The translations under genes and the position numbers were made by a program. A DNA stretch of 6,125 nucleotides. It comes from JAGLTN01 sp023135255. Its GTDB lineage: Bacteria; Planctomycetota; Phycisphaerae; Sedimentisphaerales; Anaerobacaceae. Below are positions 1 through 5,358 of the stretch, piece by piece. Each line of letters starts with the position of its first letter. The stretch's first letter is position 1. Below the pieces are notes generated by a model. That model was not told the DNA's origin. It did no database searches and saw nothing but the letters and a program-made list of their open reading frames with translations. The stretch covers positions 1-6,125 of the forward strand of contig DAOWCP010000114.1 of NCBI GenBank assembly GCA_030639495.1, given 5' to 3'.

Positions 1-289
1 CAAGCCGTTCGATTGCGCCGGCGGTGGCGAAAAACGTGAAAGGTGTGGTGATGACTTCATCACCCGGTTTAATTTCCAAAGCCATCAGGCTCACAAGCAA
101 CGCGTCAGAGCCGCTGGAAACACCCAATGCGTATTTACACCCACAATATTCAGCGATTTCTTCTTCAAATTTAGCCACAGCCGGACCCAGACACAGCATC
201 TGACTTTGACAAATCTCATTGATCGCCGGGGTGACCTGTTCTTTAATTGTCTCGTACTGAGCTCTCAAATCTAATAGTGGAACCTGCAT
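1..289 (-). CDS. DegT/DnrJ/EryC1/StrS-family PLP-dependent sugar aminotransferase (N-terminal part, cut by window edge)
   Basis: Reading leftward from the ATG at 287-289 gives 96 residues, beginning MQVPLLDLRAQY and running off the window at position 1. This opening, with a glycine turn (LGPAVAKFEEEIAEYCG, about residues 34-50), the PLP-phosphate-binding GSDAL at 60-64 and the TTPFTFFATAGAI block at 81-93, is typical of the DegT/DnrJ/EryC1/StrS fold-type I aminotransferases. These enzymes transfer an amino group, usually from glutamate, to a keto sugar nucleotide for surface glycans or secondary metabolites. The PLP lysine and the C-terminal domain (the family is usually about 370-400 residues) lie outside the window, so the substrate cannot be named. 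The start is set by a good ribosome site, AAGGTG at 294-299, four bases before ATG. The gene is divergent from the ATP-grasp/transferase pair, which supports a polysaccharide role. Family assignment is secure; specificity is open. Confidence 0.93.
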   Translation of the reverse strand, partial: MQVPLLDLRAQYETIKEQVTPAINEICQSQMLCLGPAVAKFEEEIAEYCGCKYALGVSSGSDALLVSLMALEIKPGDEVITTPFTFFATAGAIERL

Positions 290-352
290 TATTCACCTTT
301 TCATAATTAAACTGAATTTCAAATCTGGTCGATAACCTTTAATTAAGTGGGC

Positions 353-381
353 AGTTTAGATGCTTTGGCGGCAAATGTCAA
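353..381 (-). promoter_or_regulatory. Predicted sigma70-type promoter for the aminotransferase gene
   Basis: On the minus strand there is a consensus -35 TTGACA (376-381), a 17-base spacer and a -10 of TAAACT (353-358; 4 of 6 consensus bases). The predicted transcription start is near 346, giving a leader of about 57 bases before the ATG at 289. The perfect -35 and ideal spacing are what support it; the -10 is only moderate. It lies back to back with the rightward promoter at 413-441. Confidence 0.5.
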
Positions 382-412
382 AGAAAATGCATTTGTAGCA
401 CCAGCTTTTCAA

Positions 413-441
413 TTGACGGCTAAGGCGTGTATATCTATCAT
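413..441 (+). promoter_or_regulatory. Predicted sigma70-type promoter for the ATP-grasp/transferase unit
   Basis: A -35 of TTGACG (413-418; 5 of 6) and a -10 of TATCAT (436-441; 5 of 6) are separated by exactly 17 bases. The predicted start is near 448, leaving a leader of about 52 bases before the ATG at 500. The -10 lies inside a perfect palindrome (435-451), so the promoter is likely controlled by whatever binds there. Confidence 0.6.
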
Positions 442-451
442 TAAATGATAG
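435..451. promoter_or_regulatory. Perfect 17-base palindrome over the -10 box: candidate operator
   Basis: CTATCATT, one central A, then AATGATAG form a perfect 8-1-8 inverted repeat. It spans the predicted -10 (436-441) and the predicted start point (about 448) of the rightward promoter, the usual place for a repressor operator. It could also form a short hairpin, but it is AT-rich and has no T-run after it, so it is not a terminator. No regulator gene is seen in the window. The binding role is inferred from position and symmetry alone. Confidence 0.45.
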
Positions 452-499
452 CTATTCGTGCATAGGAAATATTTTTGGGATTTTATCGAAGGATAATCG

Positions 500-1477
500 A
501 TGGTTAAGGCGAAAAAGAGTTTGAGTGTTTTGTTTACATGTGTCGGCAGGAGGGTTTCGCTGGTAAATAGTTTCAGAGACGCGGCTAAAAAGCTCAAAAT
601 CGGTATCTGCATATATGGAACAGATATAAACGAGTTAAGCCCCGCGATGCAGATATGCGATAAGAAATTTATCGTAAAGTCGACTTCTCATCGAGATTAT
701 ATCAAAGAGACACTTTCGATAGTAAAGAAAAACAAGATAGATTTAATTGTTCCCACTGTTGATCTCGACCTTAAGAAGCTTGCTTTGAACAGAGATAAAT
801 TCAGCAAACTCGGATGCCTTGTGCTTGTTTCTTCTATTGAGGTAGTGAATATTTGCCAGGATAAAAGGAAAACTTACAAATATCTTTCCCGGAATGATTT
901 CGATACACCTGTTACGGTAACTGCATCGGTTGCTAAAAAAAGAAAGAAAATCAATTGGCCTTGTTTTTTGAAACCATGGGACGGATACGCAAGTAGAGGC
1001 AATGCTGTTGTAGCTAATCGCAGGGAGCTTTTGTTTTATGCGAAGAAAGTGCCGAACTGCATAGTACAGGAATTCATTGAAGGGATTGAATACACTTGCG
1101 ATGTTTATGTCGATTTTGATATGAAAGTAAAGTGTGTTGTGCCGCGAATTCGTCTTGAGGTCAGAGCAGGGGAGGTAAGCAAAAGCAGGATCGATAAGAA
1201 TATCGAAATAATGAAAAGGGCAGCTGAGCTTGTTGAGCATCTTGGTGCCGGACCAGGGGTTATTACTTTGCAGCTGATAGTTACCGAAGATGGGCAGTAT
1301 AAATTCATTGAAATAAATCCGCGTTTTGGTGGTGGAGTTCCGTTGTCTATTAAAGCGGGAGCGGATTTCCCCGGATGGATATTGCAGCATTTGCTTTCTA
1401 AGAAAAGTAATATTTCCTGTAACGGGTTCAAAGATAAATTAACAATGCTGCGTTATGATAGTGAAGTATGGTTATAA
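500..1477 (+). CDS. ATP-grasp domain protein, CarB/PylC-like ligase of unknown substrate
   Basis: A 325-residue soluble protein with the ATP-grasp layout. The N-terminal Rossmann-like subdomain starts with LFTCVGRRVSLV (11-22), as in CarB-like proteins of glycan loci, and includes IVPTVDLDL (83-91). The ATP lysine region is PCFLKPWDGYASRGNAVV (154-171, K158). QEFIEGIEYTCDVYVD (190-205) is the hinge and strand segment. The metal and phosphate site is FIEINPRFGGG (269-279; E271, N273, R275). The family joins a carboxylate, activated as acyl phosphate, to an amine or similar nucleophile; here the substrate is not evident. The single ATP-grasp unit, far shorter than real carbamoyl-phosphate synthase (over 1000 residues), rules out carB itself. 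The start has an AAGGA ribosome site at about 489-493. It is the first gene of a unit with the sugar-phosphate transferase 11 bases downstream, so modification of a surface sugar or its precursor is a reasonable guess. Confidence 0.88.
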   Translation: MVKAKKSLSVLFTCVGRRVSLVNSFRDAAKKLKIGICIYGTDINELSPAMQICDKKFIVKSTSHRDYIKETLSIVKKNKIDLIVPTVDLDLKKLALNRDKFSKLGCLVLVSSIEVVNICQDKRKTYKYLSRNDFDTPVTVTASVAKKRKKINWPCFLKPWDGYASRGNAVVANRRELLFYAKKVPNCIVQEFIEGIEYTCDVYVDFDMKVKCVVPRIRLEVRAGEVSKSRIDKNIEIMKRAAELVEHLGAGPGVITLQLIVTEDGQYKFIEINPRFGGGVPLSIKAGADFPGWILQHLLSKKSNISCNGFKDKLTMLRYDSEVWL

Positions 1478-1481
1478 GGAG
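1476..1481 (+). promoter_or_regulatory. Ribosome binding site AAGGAG that fixes the start of the transferase gene
   Basis: AAGGAG, seven bases before ATG 1489, overlaps the TAA stop (1475-1477) of the ATP-grasp gene. An in-frame ATG at 1468 would lengthen the product by seven residues (MVIRRCV) but has no ribosome site. The arrangement suggests the two genes are translationally coupled on one mRNA. Confidence 0.8.
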
Positions 1482-1488
1482 ATGTGTA

Positions 1489-2640
1489 ATGATATTAGAT
1501 GAGCTGATAGGACCTTCAAGGCCTTTGACATGGGTGCTTAGGTTTTGGCCTGTTTTTGTTTCAGCGTTTATAGTCGCTTTTAGTGCTACATGGCTTTGTA
1601 AGAAGATTGCGATAAAATTCGGAATTGTTGATAAGCCTGACAATCTTGTTAAGACTCACAAAGAGCCGATCGCTTACCTTGGAGGTATTGGTATACTTGC
1701 GGGGCTGATTGTTGGCTGTTTCGTTGGTGTCAATTGTCTTTTAGGGCAGGAGTGTTTCCATATCTCGTTTAAATGGTTGTGCGGGATATTGGCAGGTGCG
1801 ACGATTGCATGTGTTGTGGGTTTGGTAGATGATATTTTCGAGATTAAGCCTAAGCAGAAAATTTTAGGGCAAATAGTCACAGCTGTTCTGCTGATAGTTG
1901 TTGGTATAGGACCTAATATTAATTACATGGCCGGCTATTTTGGTTTTACGATTCCAGGTGGGATCGAAATTGTTCTTGAAGCTTTTATTGTGGTGTTCTT
2001 TGTCCTGGGTGCAACTAATTCGCTGAATCTGCTTGATGGGTTGGATGGTCTTTGCGGCGGAGTTACTGCTATCATAACAATTGCGATGCTGATAGTTTCA
2101 ATACATCTGGCGACATGGGGGTTCAGCGATGTAGGGGACCCGGTGAGGATTATTTTGTGTCTGGCGTTAGTGGGGGGCGTATTAGGGTTTTTACCTTTTA
2201 ACCGTTACCCGGCAAAGATATTTATGGGCGATGCAGGCAGTATGCTGCTCGGATTTGTGACCGCTACTTTGATGATTCTTATGGCAGAGCAAATTCCGAG
2301 ATGGTTGATGGCTTCGATAGTTGTTTTCGGCCTGCCCATACTTGATACAGCTGTCGCTTTAGTCAGAAGGTTTCTCAATCATAGGCCTTTGTTTGTTTCC
2401 GACAGGGGACACATCTATGACCAGATGATCGATCGCGGAATCCCATTGAAAAAAACAGTGAGGATCTGCTATATACTGGCAGGGCTTTACGCTTTGACTG
2501 GTATAATTATGAGTCAGATAAGAACGCGCTATGCAGCTGTGGTTTGTGTGCTGGTCTTTCTGCTTTCTGCTTTTATTGTCTGGCGAAAAGGCTTTTTGAA
2601 AATGCATGGCCTGCGGGGAGCGATCCAAAAAGAAAATTAA
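1489..2640 (+). CDS. WecA/TagO/MraY-family polyprenyl-phosphate sugar-1-phosphate transferase
   Basis: A 383-residue integral membrane protein of about ten hydrophobic segments. It transfers a HexNAc-1-phosphate (probably GlcNAc or a related amino sugar) from a UDP-sugar to undecaprenyl phosphate at the cytoplasmic face, the first committed step of many glycans. Family motifs appear in order: DKPDNLVKTHKEPIAYLGG (48-66), the Mg-binding DD at 114-115 (GLVDDIFEIKPKQK), NSLNLLDGLDGL (177-188), NRYPAKIFMGDAGS (238-251, catalytic-loop D248) and RGHIYDQMIDRG (306-317). Absence of MraY-specific context and presence of the NRYPAKIFMGDAGS block favour the WecA/TagO branch over peptidoglycan MraY. The last motif differs from the usual HIHHRL: only the first His (H308) is kept, with Tyr, Asp and Gln following. 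The start is fixed by AAGGAG at 1476-1481. It ends 18 bases from the convergent amidase gene. Family is certain; donor sugar is not. Confidence 0.93.
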   Translation: MILDELIGPSRPLTWVLRFWPVFVSAFIVAFSATWLCKKIAIKFGIVDKPDNLVKTHKEPIAYLGGIGILAGLIVGCFVGVNCLLGQECFHISFKWLCGILAGATIACVVGLVDDIFEIKPKQKILGQIVTAVLLIVVGIGPNINYMAGYFGFTIPGGIEIVLEAFIVVFFVLGATNSLNLLDGLDGLCGGVTAIITIAMLIVSIHLATWGFSDVGDPVRIILCLALVGGVLGFLPFNRYPAKIFMGDAGSMLLGFVTATLMILMAEQIPRWLMASIVVFGLPILDTAVALVRRFLNHRPLFVSDRGHIYDQMIDRGIPLKKTVRICYILAGLYALTGIIMSQIRTRYAAVVCVLVFLLSAFIVWRKGFLKMHGLRGAIQKEN

Positions 2641-2658
2641 AAAGCTTTTCTCTAACCA

Positions 2659-3591
2659 CTATCTTACCGCGTCATAAATTCCACGGGCGATTGAGTAAGC
2701 AACTTTTTGCGGAGTTTCGTTTTGTGCCAGCAATGTTGCCTGATACCGATTTGAAAGGTATCCCATTTCAACCAGTACAGCCGGGCATTGGGTTTTGACA
2801 AGCACCCTGTAATTTGCTTTTTTGACCCCTCGATTGACAAATCGGGTGTTTTTCATTGCCGTTACTATTTTGCCCGCGGCACTTTTCGATGCTCTTGAGC
2901 CTATACGTGCGACGTAAACGCTGTAGCCTGAGATTGATCTGTCATCGCAGGCATCGGCATGTATGCTGACAAAAAGGTCGGGGTTGAATCTGTTGGCCAT
3001 CGAAACTCTGCGGTCTAATTCGACGAATACATCATTCGTTCTTGTCATCGCTACGGTTATACCCCATTTTCGCAGCAGGTAGGCAACTTTGTGAGCGACC
3101 TGGATGTTTACTGTTTTTTCATATACGCCTGTCTGAGCTATCGCGCCGGGATCCTTTCCGCCATGACCCGGGTCGAGCATCACCTTTGCATAGGTTCTTG
3201 GCAGCGTCGGGGTTGTAGACACCGATGGCAGGGAAGATGTTTTTATCAGCTTAGGTTTTATTTTATTTACCAATGCTTCGCTGACGATTATTACACCATT
3301 GTCTCTTGTTACCGGACCAACATTGCCGGCTTCTTTGCCGTTGACATAATAATTCGCGTCGGAATAAGTGAATATCAGCACTGTGTTTTTTGAGTTTTCC
3401 AAAGTAACGTAGGTCGAGGTGGTATTGCTGACCTTCATATCGAGTTTGCTTGCGAGCTGATAGATGTTAATCTTTGTTTTTGATAGTGTCGGAGTGGTTA
3501 TTGTGGGTTTTTGGGGAGGGCCGCAGCCGATTATTACCACTGTTATTGCTACAAATAACGAGATTTTTGATAACATTCTGAATTTATTCAT
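2659..3591 (-). CDS. N-acetylmuramoyl-L-alanine amidase (Amidase_3 family), predicted lipoprotein
   Basis: A 310-residue zinc amidase that cleaves the bond between muramic acid and the stem peptide of peptidoglycan. A lipoprotein signal is visible: basic N-terminus, hydrophobic core (10-21) and lipobox I-I-G-C with Cys23, so the protein should be membrane anchored outside the cytoplasm. Residues about 40-113 (INIYQLASKLDMKVS onward, then YYVNGKEAG) resemble the small stalk repeat known from copper amine oxidase N-terminal-like domains. After a Ser/Thr/Pro linker (118-131) comes the catalytic domain: LDPGHGGKDPGA (139-150, H143), E158 in GVYEK, VSIHADA (208-214, H211) and VEMGYLSN (274-281, catalytic E275). 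All expected zinc ligands and the catalytic Glu are present. The ribosome site is weak (AAAGAA). It lies 126 bases downstream of manA on the same strand and may be partly cotranscribed with it. It indicates an organism with real peptidoglycan. Confidence 0.94.
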   Translation of the reverse strand: MNKFRMLSKISLFVAITVVIIGCGPPQKPTITTPTLSKTKINIYQLASKLDMKVSNTTSTYVTLENSKNTVLIFTYSDANYYVNGKEAGNVGPVTRDNGVIIVSEALVNKIKPKLIKTSSLPSVSTTPTLPRTYAKVMLDPGHGGKDPGAIAQTGVYEKTVNIQVAHKVAYLLRKWGITVAMTRTNDVFVELDRRVSMANRFNPDLFVSIHADACDDRSISGYSVYVARIGSRASKSAAGKIVTAMKNTRFVNRGVKKANYRVLVKTQCPAVLVEMGYLSNRYQATLLAQNETPQKVAYSIARGIYDAVR

Positions 3592-3612
3592 ATTTCTTTT
3601 TCGGCTGTTTGT

Positions 3613-3641
3613 AATATAGTCTTGATATTCAGCTTTTAAAA
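3613..3641 (-). promoter_or_regulatory. Weak candidate promoter for the amidase gene
   Basis: On the minus strand TATATT (3613-3618) is a fair -10 that would start transcription near 3606, about 15 bases before the ATG. The matching -35 position (3636-3641, TTTTAA) has only three consensus bases, so this rests mainly on the -10. Readthrough from manA is the alternative. Confidence 0.22.
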
Positions 3642-3673
3642 TAAAGGATGCCCGCCAGAGCTACGCGGCAAAA

Positions 3674-3685
3674 GGATAATTATCC
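3674..3685. repeat. Perfect 12-base palindrome GGATAATTATCC in the manA-amidase spacer
   Basis: The 126-base gap between manA and the amidase gene holds this perfect palindrome, followed on the minus strand by TTTT. As RNA it would make only a 4-5 base-pair stem, too weak for a confident terminator; as DNA it could be a protein site. About ten bases to its left (minus-strand downstream) lies a GC-rich stretch (about 3650-3669) with a CCGC/GCGG pairing. I recognise no riboswitch or known RNA here. Confidence 0.3.
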
Positions 3686-3717
3686 GGAACTGCTTTTCTA
3701 ACGACAGAAGGTTAATT

Positions 3718-4662
3718 TTATATCGTTGCTGTCAGGTATTGACAGTCATTTTCGCAGAACATAACTCCTTCATAACAGGCAGGTATAAATATAGTCTGAC
3801 CCGCACTGAATTTTACCACATTTCCACCAACATCTGTAAAATCCCCATTGCCTGTAATGATCATAATTATTTTCATTTTTTCGGGTGATATTAATACTTC
3901 GTTGCCGGCAACTCTATGGCCTTTGTCAATTTTGAAGAATTCACAATCAACCAGCCTCCCAACAGTAGTAGCTGACAAGTCGTCTTCCTGGTCAAAATGT
4001 ATACTTTCAAGAGATTCTTCGATGTGCAGCTGGCGACCATTTCCATTTTTGTCAATCCTGTTCCAGTCGAATACCCTGTAAGTCGTATCAGAAGACATCT
4101 GTATCTCAGCGATTAAAAGCCCCGCTCCGATTGCGTGAATGGTCCCGGCGGGTAGAAAATGGCATTGTCCAGGCTCAACTTCGATCTTATTCAAGAGCTT
4201 GTCAGTGGTCCCTTTTTCGATTGCCTCTTTGAACATCTGCTTTGTTACGCCTGCCTTGAGCCCTTTGTATATCACAGCCCCTTGCGCAGCGTCTATAACA
4301 TACCAGCATTCGGTTTTAGGCTCTCCTGTGCCCATTTTGTCACAAACCTGCTTATCAGGGTGAACCTGCACGCTCAACACATCCTGAGCGTCTAAAAGCT
4401 TAAAAAGAAGCGGAAAGGGCAGTTTAAAGTCTTTGTCGCCAGTCATTTCTTCCGGGAATTGTTTTATTAATTCGTTAAGGCCTTTGCCCGCCAGTTCGCC
4501 ATTAGCAACTACGGATTTATCATTCGGCAAATCCGCTAACTCCCAGCTTTCACCTGTTTTTTTACCATCTGGTATATCTTTCCCGAAAAAGCTTTTAAGC
4601 TTCTGCCCGCCCCAGATTCGCTCTTTGTATATAGGCCTTAATACTAATGGATAAATATTCAT
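3718..4662 (-). CDS. manA: Class I mannose-6-phosphate isomerase, short (Bacillus-type) form
   Basis: A 314-residue cytoplasmic cupin enzyme interconverting fructose-6-phosphate and mannose-6-phosphate, which feeds GDP-mannose synthesis or allows growth on mannose. The start, MNIYPLVLRPIYKERIWGG, is the canonical opening of the family, and the length matches the short Bacillus type (about 315) rather than the enterobacterial type (about 390). Zinc-site residues are visible: Q99 and H101 in LSVQVHPDK, E118 in ECWYV and H176 in LPAGTIHAIG. The active-site Arg is R196 in TTYRVFDW. The C-terminal cupin half (about 237-314) is complete. There is no Shine-Dalgarno sequence; instead a promoter at 4669-4696 places the start of transcription at the ATG, so translation is probably leaderless. 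The next gene on this strand is the amidase. Function is well supported; a role in polysaccharide supply is inferred from the neighbours to the left. Confidence 0.95.
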   Translation of the reverse strand: MNIYPLVLRPIYKERIWGGQKLKSFFGKDIPDGKKTGESWELADLPNDKSVVANGELAGKGLNELIKQFPEEMTGDKDFKLPFPLLFKLLDAQDVLSVQVHPDKQVCDKMGTGEPKTECWYVIDAAQGAVIYKGLKAGVTKQMFKEAIEKGTTDKLLNKIEVEPGQCHFLPAGTIHAIGAGLLIAEIQMSSDTTYRVFDWNRIDKNGNGRQLHIEESLESIHFDQEDDLSATTVGRLVDCEFFKIDKGHRVAGNEVLISPEKMKIIMIITGNGDFTDVGGNVVKFSAGQTIFIPACYEGVMFCENDCQYLTATI

Positions 4663-4668
4663 AGCGGC

Positions 4669-4696
4669 ATTCTAACATGAAATAACCAATAGTCAA
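4669..4696 (-). promoter_or_regulatory. Strong predicted promoter of manA, giving a leaderless mRNA
   Basis: On the minus strand TTGACT (4691-4696; 5 of 6), a 16-base spacer and TAGAAT (4669-4674; 5 of 6) make a good sigma70-type promoter. Only six bases (4663-4668) lie between the -10 and the ATG, so the usual initiation point, seven bases after the -10, falls on the A of the start codon (4662). The missing ribosome site agrees with this. Confidence 0.6.
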
Positions 4697-4740
4697 CCCC
4701 CAACAATCCCGCCCGCCACGCCATAGCTTCACGCAAAGGC

Positions 4741-4771
4741 TGGTCATTCCGACCACAGCGGAGGAATCTAC
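4741..4771. repeat. Copy of a dispersed intergenic repeat (GTCATTCCGA...GGAGGAATCTA type)
   Basis: The stretch reads TGGTCATTCCGACCA followed by CAGCGGAGGAATCTAC. On the other strand it can be read as the peptide RFLRCGRND, a string I remember from spurious small proteins in many environmental genomes, where such ATTCCG...GGAAT elements sit between genes. It contains a 5-base stem (TGGTC/GACCA, loop ATTCC) and outer ATTCC/GGAAT arms (4746-4750 and 4763-4767). Only one copy is present here, so repetition is inferred from memory, not seen. Confidence 0.5.
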
Positions 4772-4790
4772 TTTTTTTGAACTTTCACCC

Positions 4791-4819
4791 TTGCAAAAAC
4801 ACATCCAAAAACCTACAAT
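4791..4819 (+). promoter_or_regulatory. Predicted promoter for the 151-residue membrane protein gene
   Basis: TTGCAA (4791-4796; 4 of 6), an exact 17-base spacer and TACAAT (4814-4819; 5 of 6). The start would be near 4826, leaving about 47 bases before the ATG at 4873. Its presence argues that the downstream reading frame is a real gene. Confidence 0.5.
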
Positions 4820-4872
4820 ACCCCACATACCAACTTTAGAGGAAATAATGCTTTGAGGGATAAGGCCAAGCC

Positions 4873-5328
4873 ATGAATGAGACAGACAATAGCCAAGCAA
4901 CTAAAGACGATAAGCAACCCAGCCCAAAAACCAAAAGCAGAAAAAAGAAAGTAGTGATAATTCTATTTTGCGTCTTTGGTATACCAACTATCTTCCTATT
5001 GTTTTCTGCCTGGATACTAAGCCATACTTGCGAAATCGCTCAACATAACATCAACGGCTCAACCAGCAATGAGGTATATCTACACCAAGACGGCCATAGT
5101 GAAGCTGTCTTCGATTCATCAGGCAATCCTGTAACCGACGAGGAAAACAAAGCAAGCTATAATTACTACCACCCACAGAAGCAACCGCTCAGACATTTTT
5201 GCTGCGACACCTTACCATGGCTAATGTGGGGGAATTCAGAAAAAGACAAAACCACAAAATCACAACGCCTAAAAGCATTCCTAACAGACCTAAAACACGG
5301 AATCATAAAAGCATTCAACAGACAATAA
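4873..5328 (+). CDS. Unrecognised single-pass membrane protein, 151 residues
   Basis: I cannot assign a function. The N-terminus (1-26) is polar and ends in a basic cluster KSRKKK, followed by one strong hydrophobic segment (about 27-49) and then a polar region of about 100 residues. The positive-inside rule predicts a cytoplasmic N-terminus and an exported C-terminal part. That part carries VFDSSGNPVTDEENKASYNY (77-96), then HFCCDTLPWLMWGNS, then a basic helix at the end. From memory this spacing (G-N-x-V-T-D...YNY...HF...D..PW..WGNS) resembles C-terminal segments of some secreted or toxin-like hypothetical proteins; this is a weak recollection, not a match. ATG 4873 is the first possible start (in-frame TAA at 4861) and has AAGG seven bases upstream. 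Codons favour A and C (CTA, ACA, AAA), unlike the G/T-rich ATP-grasp and transferase genes. It converges on the 201-residue gene. Confidence 0.7.
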   Translation: MNETDNSQATKDDKQPSPKTKSRKKKVVIILFCVFGIPTIFLLFSAWILSHTCEIAQHNINGSTSNEVYLHQDGHSEAVFDSSGNPVTDEENKASYNYYHPQKQPLRHFCCDTLPWLMWGNSEKDKTTKSQRLKAFLTDLKHGIIKAFNRQ

Positions 5329-5358
5329 CCCCACCACAAAAAAGCCAAAAAAACTCAT

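Noticed and set aside
743..1390. 215-residue open frame on the minus strand
   Set aside because: Lies wholly antisense within the ATP-grasp gene, which has intact family motifs; the antisense product has no recognisable domain or ribosome site.
1468..1488. Earlier in-frame ATG for the transferase
   Set aside because: No ribosome site, overlaps the upstream stop, and adds MVIRRCV; ATG 1489 has AAGGAG at ideal spacing.
2631..2656. Hairpin AGAAAA...TTTTCT in the 18-base convergent junction, with T-run on the minus strand
   Set aside because: The stem is only six A/T-rich pairs and overlaps coding sequence; too weak to call a terminator, though it could contribute to bidirectional ending.
3592..3717. 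Riboswitch upstream of the amidase
   Set aside because: No conserved core of any riboswitch class I know (for example the GEMM c-di-GMP core) is present.
4595..4900. 101-residue minus-strand frame crossing the start of manA
   Set aside because: Overlaps manA in another frame and includes the translated dispersed repeat (DSSAVVGMT); no family features.
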